From NCBI GenBank assembly GCA_013695295.1, contig JACDAS010000019.1, positions 1-9,768 of the forward strand: a DNA stretch of 9,768 nucleotides, in the 5' to 3' direction. The first letter of the stretch is position 1; every line of letters begins with the position of its first letter. The stretch is from Actinomycetota bacterium. GTDB lineage: Bacteria > Actinomycetota > Thermoleophilia > Gaiellales > Gaiellaceae. This document shows, piece after piece, positions 1-5,755 of the stretch. The notes below the pieces were generated by a model that had not been told where the DNA came from, did not search any database, and saw nothing but the letters and a program-made list of their open reading frames with translations. Made by a program: the position numbers and the translations under genes.

Positions 1-233
1 TAGGCCCACTCGCCTTCGCCTGTGACGCAGAGGACGGCGCCGGGCCCGGCGGTCTCGAGCGCATGAAACATCGCCTCCGCCGAGCGGGGGCCGCAGCGGG
101 CGGTGACCGCCGGGCCGCCGACCACGCCCGTCCCGGTGAGGCGGTGGATCGCCGCCGGGAGCGCGCCCCGCTTTCCGGCGGCGTCGACGACGACCGACGC
201 CGAAAGCGCGGCGATCCTTGCCTGGCGTTTCAC
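1..233 (-). CDS. RraA-like family protein (HMG/CHA aldolase fold), 5' part only
   Basis: The reverse complement from GTG at 233-231 reads openly for 77 codons to the left edge, so the C-terminus is missing. The residues read as an RraA/HMG-aldolase-type N-terminus: LSASVVVDAAGKRG (residues 10-23), then GVVGGPAVTAR (36-46), then ALETAGPGAVLCVTGEGEWA (58-77). These match the family pattern of a DA-containing first helix, a G-x-A-x-T strand and a pGxVLvv-x-g-GxxA strand. Family members include 4-hydroxy-4-methyl-2-oxoglutarate/4-carboxy-4-hydroxy-2-oxoadipate aldolases, which release pyruvate and can decarboxylate oxaloacetate, and the RNase E inhibitor RraA; which applies cannot be told without the active-site C-terminal half. 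GTG 233 is the only plausible start: upstream the frame has no ATG/GTG/TTG before an in-frame TGA at 260-258. No Shine-Dalgarno is visible, so the mRNA may be leaderless. The gene is divergent from the lipoyl/E1 operon, and the shared operator covers its start codon. Confidence 0.8.
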   Translation of the reverse strand, partial: MKRQARIAALSASVVVDAAGKRGALPAAIHRLTGTGVVGGPAVTARCGPRSAEAMFHALETAGPGAVLCVTGEGEWA

Positions 234-246
234 GACCGCGGTAGTA
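231..246. promoter_or_regulatory. Operator-like palindrome O1 (weak copy)
   Basis: The 16-mer CACGACCGCGGTAGTA matches the operator at 3305-3320 at 10 of 16 positions, including the whole right half GTAGTA. Its own imperfect palindrome (232-245, core ACCGCGGT) has exactly the same centre as the TACT-N8-AGTA sites at the other two promoters. It lies 3 bases after the aligned -35, as at P2. It covers the GTG start of the divergent RraA-like gene (231-233) and overlaps the -10 for the rightward operon. The left half is degenerate, so affinity may be lower than at the other sites. Confidence 0.45.
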
Positions 247-248
247 TC
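243..248 (-). promoter_or_regulatory. Possible -10 for the divergent RraA-like gene
   Basis: Read on the minus strand, positions 248-243 are GATACT, 4 of 6 matches to TATAAT. The expected transcription start about 7 bases downstream (near 236) lies almost on the GTG at 233, which fits the absence of a Shine-Dalgarno sequence. I see no convincing -35. The hexamer lies in the same bases as the plus-strand promoter and operator, so both directions would be controlled together. Confidence 0.35.
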
Positions 249-268
249 ACGGCCCTTTCACTGCGAGC

Positions 269-273
269 GGAGG
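269..273 (+). promoter_or_regulatory. Ribosome binding site fixing the lipoyl protein start
   Basis: GGAGG lies 5 bases before GTG 279. This decides the start of the small lipoyl gene. The frame is open far upstream, to 63, but that extension lies antisense to the RraA-like gene and upstream of the promoter. Confidence 0.8.
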
Positions 274-278
274 CGAGC

Positions 279-515
279 GTGGAGCTGCGGCTCGGGGCCC
301 TGGCGGCCGACATCGAATACGCGACGATCGCCGCTTGGCGAAAGCAGGAAGGCGATTCCGTCACGGCCGGCGAGCCGATCGTCGAGATCGAGACCGACAA
401 GGTGACCGAGGAGGTCGAGGCCCCCGTCGGCGGCACTCTCGCCGAGATCGTCGCGATCGAGGGCGACGAGGTGAAGGTCGGAGGGCTGCTCGCCGTGATC
501 GAGGAGCCCGCGTGA
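279..515 (+). CDS. Stand-alone lipoyl-domain protein
   Basis: This 78-residue protein is one complete biotinyl/lipoyl domain and nothing else. The lipoylation motif EIETDKVTEEVEAP (36-49) puts the acceptor lysine at residue 41. The flanking half-repeats, VTAGEPIVEIE before and GGTLAEIVAIEGDEVKVGGLLAVIEE after, form the usual two-fold beta barrel. The E-T-D-K-V signature is that of 2-oxo acid dehydrogenase E2 subunits; biotin domains normally have A/V-M-K-M. Full E2 proteins continue into a peripheral-subunit-binding domain and a catalytic acyltransferase of over 200 residues, but here TGA follows the domain directly. The stop overlaps the GTG of E1-alpha (GTGA), so the two are probably translationally coupled. 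It presumably acts as a swinging-arm carrier that the E1 next door acylates reductively; its downstream acceptor is unknown. Confidence 0.9.
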   Translation: MELRLGALAADIEYATIAAWRKQEGDSVTAGEPIVEIETDKVTEEVEAPVGGTLAEIVAIEGDEVKVGGLLAVIEEPA

Positions 516-1516
516 CCTCGGTCGAGACGGGCGCGTCGGTTGCGCTGACGCAGCTGTACCTCACCATGGCGCGGATCCGCGCCTTCGAGGCGAAGGCGAT
601 GGACCTCTTCGCCGAGAAGTACATCCGCGGCTCCGTCCACCCCTACACGGGCGAGGAGGCAGTCGCCGTCGGAGTCTGCGCCGCGCTGCGACCCGAGGAT
701 TACATCACCAGCACGCACCGCGGCCACGGCCACTGCATCGCGAAGGGGCTCGAGCTGCGGCCGATGATGGCCGAGATCACGGGGCGCGCGACCGGCTACT
801 GTCGCGGCCGCGGCGGCAGCATGCACATCACCGCGATGCGCCACGGGATGCTCGGCGCGGATGCGATCGTCGCCGGCTCGCTGGCGATGGCGGCCGGCGC
901 CGCGTACGGGCTGCAGCTCCAGGGCAAGGACGCCGTCGTGGTCGCCTTCTTCGGCGACGGAGGCGCGCAGCAGGGCATCTTCCACGAGGCGGCGAACCTG
1001 GCCGCCGTCCTCGACGCGCCCGTGATCTTCGTCTGTGAGAACAACCAGTGGGCGATCTCGACGCCGATCTCCTGCGCGATCCGGATCGAGAACATCGCCG
1101 ACCGGGCCGCGGGGTACGGGTTCCCCGGAGAGGTGGTCGACGGCAACGACGTGCTCGCCGTCCGCGACGTCGCCGCGCGTGCCGTCGAGCGAGCGAGGCG
1201 CGGCGAGGGGCCGACGCTGATCGAGGCGAAGACGTACCGGATCACGCCGCACTCCGCGGCGACCCCGACCGACAACCGCGCGCCCGACGAGCTCTCCTAC
1301 TGGCGCGAGCGCGACCCGATCGTGCGCTTCGGCCGCGAGCTCGTCGAGGCCGGGCATGCGAGCCCCGAGCGCCTCGAGGAGCTCGACCGGCAGGCCGGCG
1401 AGGAGGTCGAGGACGCTGCCGAGTGGGCTCTCGCCTCGCCCTACCCCGACGCCGCGGCTGCGGAGGAGGACGTGTACGCCCCGGCGGACTGGCTGACGCC
1501 CGGGAGGCTCGCGTGA
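512..1516 (+). CDS. ThDP-dependent dehydrogenase E1 subunit alpha (acetoin/2-oxo acid type)
   Basis: 334 residues from GTG 512, which overlaps the previous stop as GTGA; the reading frame is open further upstream but only through the lipoyl gene. The thiamine diphosphate/Mg motif is complete, from FFGDGG (146-151) to CENN (175-178). THRGHGHCIAKG (68-79), the GRGGSMHI block (99-106) and the GMLGADAIVAGSLAMAAGAA block (112-131) are typical of E1-alpha proteins, most like the acetoin dehydrogenase AcoA group (usually about 320-330 residues) rather than the longer branched-chain or pyruvate forms. With the beta subunit it should decarboxylate or cleave a 2-oxo acid or acyloin and pass the acyl/aldehyde unit to lipoyl-lysine. 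Substrate is not determined; acetoin is possible but not shown, because no E2 or E3 follows. Confidence 0.9.
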   Translation: MTSVETGASVALTQLYLTMARIRAFEAKAMDLFAEKYIRGSVHPYTGEEAVAVGVCAALRPEDYITSTHRGHGHCIAKGLELRPMMAEITGRATGYCRGRGGSMHITAMRHGMLGADAIVAGSLAMAAGAAYGLQLQGKDAVVVAFFGDGGAQQGIFHEAANLAAVLDAPVIFVCENNQWAISTPISCAIRIENIADRAAGYGFPGEVVDGNDVLAVRDVAARAVERARRGEGPTLIEAKTYRITPHSAATPTDNRAPDELSYWRERDPIVRFGRELVEAGHASPERLEELDRQAGEEVEDAAEWALASPYPDAAAAEEDVYAPADWLTPGRLA

Positions 1517-2508
1517 GCGCCGTCGCGACCCGGGAGCTGACGATGGCGGACGCGCTGAACGAGGCGCTTCGCGAGGAGATGCAGCGCGACCCGACGATCT
1601 TCGTGATCGGCGAGGACATCGCGCGCCACGGCGGCCTCTTCCGCGTCACGGCGGGACTGCTCGACGAGTTCGGGCCGCGGCGCGTGATCGACTCGCCGAT
1701 CTCCGAGGCCGCGATCACCGGCGCCGGCGTCGGCGGCGCGCTGATCGGCTGCAGGCCGGTCGTCGAGCTGCAGATCTCCGACTTCGTGTCGCTGGCGATG
1801 GATCAGCTCGTCAATCACGGTGCGAAGTGGCGCTACATGTCGGGCGGGCAGGTCTCGGTGCCGCTGGTGGTGCGGGGCCCGATCTCGAACGGGATCGGGA
1901 TGGCCGCTCAACACTCGCAGACGCTCGAGGCCTGGTTCGTGCACGCGCCCGGCCTGGTCGTGATCATGCCCTCGACCGCGGCGGACGCGAAGGGCCTGCT
2001 GAAGAGCGCGATCCGAGACGACAACCCGGTCGTCTTCCTCGAGAAGCGGCTCCTCTACAGCCGCAAGGGCGAGGTCCCGGACGGCGAGCACCTCGTGCCG
2101 ATCGGCGTCGCGGACGTAAAAAGGGAGGGGCGCGACGTGACGATCGTGGCCGCGGGCGCCTCCGTGCAGCTCTCGCTGCAGGCTGCGCGGCAGCTCGCAC
2201 GCGAGGGGGTCGAGGTGGAGGTGGTCGACCCGCGCACGCTGAAGCCGCTCGACATCGATGCGATCGCCGAGTCCGTCGCCAGGACCGGCCGCCTGGTCGT
2301 CGTCAACGAGGGCGCCCGCGCCGGAGGCTTCGCGAGCGAGGTCGTCGCCCGCACTCTCGACCACGTCCCGCTCTCCGATTTCAAGGCGACTCCGGAGCGC
2401 GTGACCGCAAAGGACACGCCGATCCCATATGCGACCCCGCTCGAGCGAGAGGTGCTCCCGTCGCTCGAGGACGTCGTCTCGGCAGTCACAAGGGTGATGC
2501 AGGACTGA
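1513..2508 (+). CDS. ThDP-dependent dehydrogenase E1 subunit beta
   Basis: 331 residues from GTG 1513, overlapping the alpha stop by 4 bases (GTGA) with GGGAGG at 1502-1507 five bases upstream. An in-frame ATG at 1543 is a possible later start. The N-terminal pyrimidine-binding half shows TMADALNEAL (10-19), VIGEDIARHGGLFRVT (31-46) and VIDSPISEAAI (58-68), where Glu65 fits the conserved ThDP-activating glutamate. VELQISDF and the NHGAKWRYMSGGQ stretch are standard for this family. The C-terminal transketolase-type domain follows (VVDPRTLKPLDIDAI). Length and order match AcoB/BkdB-type beta subunits. It pairs with the alpha subunit encoded immediately upstream to make the alpha2-beta2 E1. The next gene overlaps its stop. 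Confidence 0.92.
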   Translation: MSAVATRELTMADALNEALREEMQRDPTIFVIGEDIARHGGLFRVTAGLLDEFGPRRVIDSPISEAAITGAGVGGALIGCRPVVELQISDFVSLAMDQLVNHGAKWRYMSGGQVSVPLVVRGPISNGIGMAAQHSQTLEAWFVHAPGLVVIMPSTAADAKGLLKSAIRDDNPVVFLEKRLLYSRKGEVPDGEHLVPIGVADVKREGRDVTIVAAGASVQLSLQAARQLAREGVEVEVVDPRTLKPLDIDAIAESVARTGRLVVVNEGARAGGFASEVVARTLDHVPLSDFKATPERVTAKDTPIPYATPLEREVLPSLEDVVSAVTRVMQD

Positions 2509-3290
2509 CTGAGCCGCGGCTCGCGGGCAAGGTGGCCGCGGTCACGGGCGCCGGCGCGGGCCTTGGCCGTGCGGCGGCCCTTGCGCTCGCCGGGGCGGGG
2601 GCGAGCGTGGCGCTGAACGACCTCGACGAGCTTGCGCTTGCCGAAACGGTGCAGGCGGTCGAGGAGGCAGGCGGCCGCGCCGTCGGGCGCGTCGGCGACG
2701 TGAGCCGCAAGGCGGACGTGACGGGGCTCGTCGAGGCAGCGGTGTCCGCGTTCGGCGGGCTGGACGTGATGCACGCGAATGCGGCGATCAGCGTCTACCG
2801 CGACTTCGAGACGATGACCGAGGCCGACCTCGACCGCGTGCTCGACGTCGACCTTCGGGGTGCTTTGCTCTGCGCGCAGGCCGCGATCGCGCCGATGCGC
2901 GAGCGCGGTGGCGGCAGCATCGTCCTGATGTCGTCGGTGCAGGCTTTCCAGGGCCTGCCGGGCTGCGTCGTCTACGCCGCGGCCAAGGCCGGGCTCGTGG
3001 CCGCGGTGCGCACGCTGTCGGTCGAGGTGGGGCCGCTCGGCATCCGGGTGAATGCGATCGCGCCCGGGACGATCGACACGCCGATGCTGCACCGGGATCT
3101 CGAGCCGATGGGCTCGGCCGAGGCAGCCGGCTTCCTGACCCGCGTCGAGGCTGCGAACTCGCTCGGCCGCATCGGCCGCCCCGAGGAGATCGCCGAGCTC
3201 GTCGTGTTCCTGGCCTCCGACGCGTCGAGCTACGTCACCGGCACGTGCCTGGTCGCCGACGGAGGCTTTCTGGCAGTGAAGACGATCTGA
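2505..3290 (+). CDS. Short-chain dehydrogenase/reductase 1 (NAD-type), CTG start
   Basis: 261 residues of a classical SDR oxidoreductase. Visible motifs: TGAGAGLG nucleotide-binding loop (14-21), Asp39 at the end of the second strand (typical of NAD rather than NADP use), NAA in place of NAG (92-94), Ser144, and YAAAK (157-161) for the catalytic Tyr/Lys. The C-terminus VADGGFLAV is also typical. The asparagine of the N-S-Y-K tetrad is replaced by aspartate (Asp116 in LDVDLRG). Start: no ATG, GTG or TTG is in frame before GTG 2532, which would remove the first strand of the Rossmann fold. CTG at 2505 overlaps the E1-beta stop as CTGA, mirroring the GTGA overlaps elsewhere, and gives the ordinary N-terminus (M)TEPRLAGKVAAVTG. 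It probably oxidises an alcohol or polyol, or reduces a ketone such as diacetyl; the substrate is not known. Confidence 0.85.
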   Translation: MTEPRLAGKVAAVTGAGAGLGRAAALALAGAGASVALNDLDELALAETVQAVEEAGGRAVGRVGDVSRKADVTGLVEAAVSAFGGLDVMHANAAISVYRDFETMTEADLDRVLDVDLRGALLCAQAAIAPMRERGGGSIVLMSSVQAFQGLPGCVVYAAAKAGLVAAVRTLSVEVGPLGIRVNAIAPGTIDTPMLHRDLEPMGSAEAAGFLTRVEAANSLGRIGRPEEIAELVVFLASDASSYVTGTCLVADGGFLAVKTI

Positions 3291-3295
3291 GCACG

Positions 3296-3324
3296 TTGAC
3301 GACCTACTCCTACCGTAGTAAGGT
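3296..3324 (+). promoter_or_regulatory. Promoter P2 for the ABC transporter operon
   Basis: TTGACG (3296-3301), 17-base spacer, TAAGGT (3319-3324). It begins 6 bases after the SDR stop in the 79-base gap before the solute-binding protein gene. Predicted transcription start is near 3331, leaving a leader of about 39 bases. The spacer holds the operator palindrome, so a bound regulator would compete directly with RNA polymerase. Confidence 0.6.
3305..3320. promoter_or_regulatory. Operator-like palindrome O2, TACT-N8-AGTA
   Basis: The 16-mer TACTCCTACCGTAGTA has inverted half-sites TACT (3305-3308) and AGTA (3317-3320) separated by 8 bases. It starts 3 bases after the -35 and runs into the -10. 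It is identical to the site at 9443-9458 at 13 of 16 positions. Its half-sites resemble those I recall for archaeal TrmB-family regulators, and a TrmB-type gene is the last gene of the operon this site would control, suggesting autoregulation. Confidence 0.6.
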
Positions 3325-3369
3325 CGCCGCGCGTCCAGTCGGGCTGCGAGCGATCAAGGGAGGCGAGCT

Positions 3370-4797
3370 GTGACGGAGGTACACGACCCGCAGAGCACGG
3401 AGACACTCGACGTCATCCAGGGGATGGTGACGGGGCGTCTGAGTCGAGAGGAGTTCGTCAAGCGCGCCGCGGTCCTCGGCTTCTCGATGACCGCGATCGG
3501 CAGCATGCTCGCCGCGGCCGGAAAGGCCGGCGCCGGCGGGTTCGGTGCGGCGATGCCCTACGCCGGGCAGACGGTGAGCATCCTCGTGGCCGCGGAGGGC
3601 GACGAGAAGGGCGTCAAGGACAAGATCGGCACGATCAAGAAGCGCTTCGGCATCGACCTGAAGATGACGGCTCTCGCAGTGGGCCCGCTGATCGAGAAGG
3701 CGAACCAGAACCTGAAGGCGCCCACCTCGTCGTTCGACGCGATGATGGTGCTCGGGTTCACGGTCTCGCAGATGGTCGGCGGCGGCTACTTCCAGCCTCT
3801 CAACAACTACGTCAAGAAGGCTCCGAAGGGCTACGACTTTCCGAAGGACTTCCCGGCCGGCGAGCTCAAGTACGTCGGGTACTTCGACGTCAAGAAGCAG
3901 CAGTTCGGGGGCAGGACGCTGTACCTCATCCCCGGTCTCCACGGTGGCTCGGTCGTGTTCTTCTACCGCAAGGACCTGCTCAAGGCCGCGGGCGTCAAGG
4001 TGCCGACGACCTGGGGCCAGTACCTCCAGGCGGCCAAGAAGCTGCACTCCGGCGACGTCGCGGGCAACAGCATGATCGCGAAGTCCGGCGACGTGTCGAT
4101 GTTCCTCGTCGACTGGTACACCCGCTTCGTCAACGGGGGCGGCCGCCTGATGACCGGCTCGCCGCAGAAGAAGAACTTCACGCCGCGGCTGACGAGTCCG
4201 CAGGCGGTGGCTGCGCTCCAGCACATGGTCGACTGTGTCGAGGTCGCCTCGGACGGCGTCCTGCAGTACGACTTCACCTCTTCCGTCGACTCGTTCAGCG
4301 CCGGCAAGACGGCGATGATGCTGATGTGGTCGACGATCGCGGGGCCGGTCTACAACCCGGGCTCGTCGAAGGTGTCGAAGAACGTCGGGGTCGCGGTTCC
4401 CCCGGCAGGCGGCAAGGCCGTCCGCGGCGGTTGGGGCATGGGCATCCCGAAGAACGCCAAGAACAAGGACGCCGCCTGGACCGTGATCGCCTACCTGACC
4501 TCGAAGGAGTGGGAGCAGTACCAGACGCTCAAGTACCAGACCGACCCGACCCGGAAGTCGACCTTCTTCAGCCCGGCGCTGAACAAGAAGCTGCCCTACC
4601 TGAAGGTCGCCGGGAAGGTCTTCGAGAAGGCCCAGATCCTCGAGATCGCCGTCGTCCCGGAGACGTTCGAGATGATCGGCGCGGCGGCCGAGGAGTTCAG
4701 CGCCGCCCTCTCCGGCTCCACCAGCGCCAAGGAGGCGTGCAAGAAGGCGAACGACCGCTGGATCACGATTCTCAAGCGCGGCAAGCACCTGAAGTAG
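3370..4797 (+). CDS. ABC transporter extracellular solute-binding protein (CUT1/SBP family 1-like)
   Basis: 475 residues from GTG 3370, with a strong AAGGGAGG ribosome site at 3356-3363, six bases upstream. The mature part looks like a family 1 (maltose/polyol-type) solute-binding protein: VSILVAAEG near 69-77, a hinge stretch LIPGLHGGSVVFFYRKDLLKAAGVKVPTTWGQYLQAAK typical of sugar binders, GKTAMMLMWS, GGWGMGIPKNAKNKDAAW and a C-terminal helical tail. The N-terminus is odd: a cytosolic-looking lead of about 24 residues, then SREEFVKRA (25-33), which has the layout of a Tat motif (SRRxFLK) but with Glu in place of the second Arg, then a hydrophobic stretch 33-50 ending AAAGKAGA. No lipobox cysteine is present, unlike many actinobacterial binding proteins. 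It should capture the substrate for the two permeases that follow; ligand unknown. Confidence 0.88.
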   Translation: MTEVHDPQSTETLDVIQGMVTGRLSREEFVKRAAVLGFSMTAIGSMLAAAGKAGAGGFGAAMPYAGQTVSILVAAEGDEKGVKDKIGTIKKRFGIDLKMTALAVGPLIEKANQNLKAPTSSFDAMMVLGFTVSQMVGGGYFQPLNNYVKKAPKGYDFPKDFPAGELKYVGYFDVKKQQFGGRTLYLIPGLHGGSVVFFYRKDLLKAAGVKVPTTWGQYLQAAKKLHSGDVAGNSMIAKSGDVSMFLVDWYTRFVNGGGRLMTGSPQKKNFTPRLTSPQAVAALQHMVDCVEVASDGVLQYDFTSSVDSFSAGKTAMMLMWSTIAGPVYNPGSSKVSKNVGVAVPPAGGKAVRGGWGMGIPKNAKNKDAAWTVIAYLTSKEWEQYQTLKYQTDPTRKSTFFSPALNKKLPYLKVAGKVFEKAQILEIAVVPETFEMIGAAAEEFSAALSGSTSAKEACKKANDRWITILKRGKHLK

Positions 4798-4819
4798 GTC
4801 CGGAGCCCACGGCAAGCGC

Positions 4820-5755
4820 GTGGCCGCGACCGCCCCGGACGCCAAGCTCGAGCGCAGCAGCAGGACCCTCTTCCCCGCCGGCCCGACCCAGCGGCGAGGA
4901 GAGGTCCTGCTGCTCCTCGGCCCCTGCGTCCTCTACCTCGTCGCCTTCTCGGTCTACCCGCTCGCCGTCAGCCTGATCCGCTCCTTCCAGGAGTACGACT
5001 CGCGCGCCGACTCGTGGACCTGGATCTGGTTCGGGAACTATCAGGAGCTCTTCACGAGCCCCGAGTTCTGGCAAACCGTCGAGCACACGGCCGTCTTCAC
5101 GTTCGGCGGGGTGGCGATTCAGGTGGTGCTCGGGACGGCGCTCGCGCTCTTCTTCAACCAGCGGCTGCGCGGCTCCGCCATCGTCCGCGCGATCCTGATC
5201 CTGCCCATGCTCCTGACCCCGATCGTGGTCGGGCTGATGTGGCGGATGCTGCTGAACCCGGAGTGGGGGATGCTGAACTGGCTCGCCGGCCAGGTCGGGT
5301 TCCACAACGTCGGTTGGCTCTCCGATCCGGGCACGGCGCTACGGATGCTGATCGTCGTCGACTGCTGGCAGTGGACGCCCTTCGTCTTCATCATCGTCTA
5401 CGCCCGGCTGCAGACCCTGCCCCAGGACGTCTTCGAGGCCGCCGAGGTCGACGGGGCCACCTGGCGGCAACGCACGCGCTACATCACGCTGCCGCTGCTC
5501 GCGCCCGCGATCGTCTTCGCCGCCGTCTTTCGCGGAATCGACGCCTTCCGCACCTTCGACCTGGTGTACGGGCTCACGAACGGCGGCCCCGTGCAGGCGA
5601 CCTCCACTTTGTCGTTCGAGGCCTTCCAGAACGGATTCCAGTACTTCCGCTACGGCTACGCCTCCGCGATCGCCTACGTGATGGTGCTCACGGCGGCGAT
5701 CGGGATCACGCTGCTGTTCAAGGTCGTGCGGGTGCGGCGGGAGGAGTTCGCGTGA
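4820..5755 (+). CDS. Sugar-type ABC transporter permease 1 (MalF/UgpA-like)
   Basis: 311 residues from GTG 4820, 22 bases after the binding-protein stop. The ribosome site is weak (GGAG at 4802-4805), so translation may depend partly on the upstream gene. Hydrophobic segments lie at about 28-52, 90-112, 121-145, 173-196, 224-240 and near the C-terminus, giving the six-helix layout of this family. The cytoplasmic EAA loop that docks on the ATPase is clear: VFEAAEVDGATWRQRTRYITLPLLAP (203-229). It makes half of the membrane channel with the next gene. The stop overlaps the GTG of permease 2 (GTGA). Confidence 0.9.
   Translation: MAATAPDAKLERSSRTLFPAGPTQRRGEVLLLLGPCVLYLVAFSVYPLAVSLIRSFQEYDSRADSWTWIWFGNYQELFTSPEFWQTVEHTAVFTFGGVAIQVVLGTALALFFNQRLRGSAIVRAILILPMLLTPIVVGLMWRMLLNPEWGMLNWLAGQVGFHNVGWLSDPGTALRMLIVVDCWQWTPFVFIIVYARLQTLPQDVFEAAEVDGATWRQRTRYITLPLLAPAIVFAAVFRGIDAFRTFDLVYGLTNGGPVQATSTLSFEAFQNGFQYFRYGYASAIAYVMVLTAAIGITLLFKVVRVRREEFA

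Larger units (their letters stand above)
222..250 (+). promoter_or_regulatory. Promoter P1 for the lipoyl-E1-SDR operon
   Basis: Aligning this region with the two other promoters of the window gives CTGGCG (222-227), a 17-base spacer and TATCAC (245-250). An alternative pairing is TTGCCT (218-223) with TAGTAT (242-247), spacer 18. Either places transcription start near 254-257, about 22-25 bases before the GTG at 279, leaving room for the ribosome binding site. The -35 matches are weak, consistent with a regulated promoter. The assignment rests mostly on geometry shared with P2 and P3. Confidence 0.5.

Noticed and set aside
63..278. Rightward extension of the lipoyl gene upstream to ATG 63
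   Set aside because: It lies antisense to the RraA-like reading frame and upstream of the promoter, has no domain-like sequence, and GTG 279 has a good ribosome site and starts exactly at the lipoyl fold.
335..511. Upstream extension of E1-alpha to 335
   Set aside because: Arginine-rich out-of-frame reading of the lipoyl gene; E1-alpha similarity begins only after GTG 512.
1441..2364. Long minus-strand frame opposite E1-beta
   Set aside because: Antisense shadow with H/R/D/A-rich sequence and no motif. Similar minus frames at 230-1357, 5674-6702, 6401-7711 and 8295-9638 were rejected for the same reason.
512..2508. Naming the E1 genes acoA/acoB (acetoin dehydrogenase)
   Set aside because: Similarity in style is good, but E2 (acoC) and E3 are missing and the context is a sugar-type transporter locus, so the substrate is left open.
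3310..4845. Long minus-strand frame (511 codons) opposite the binding-protein gene
   Set aside because: Typical high-GC antisense shadow: low complexity, rich in R, D, E, V and L, no recognisable domain, while the plus strand encodes a clear solute-binding protein.
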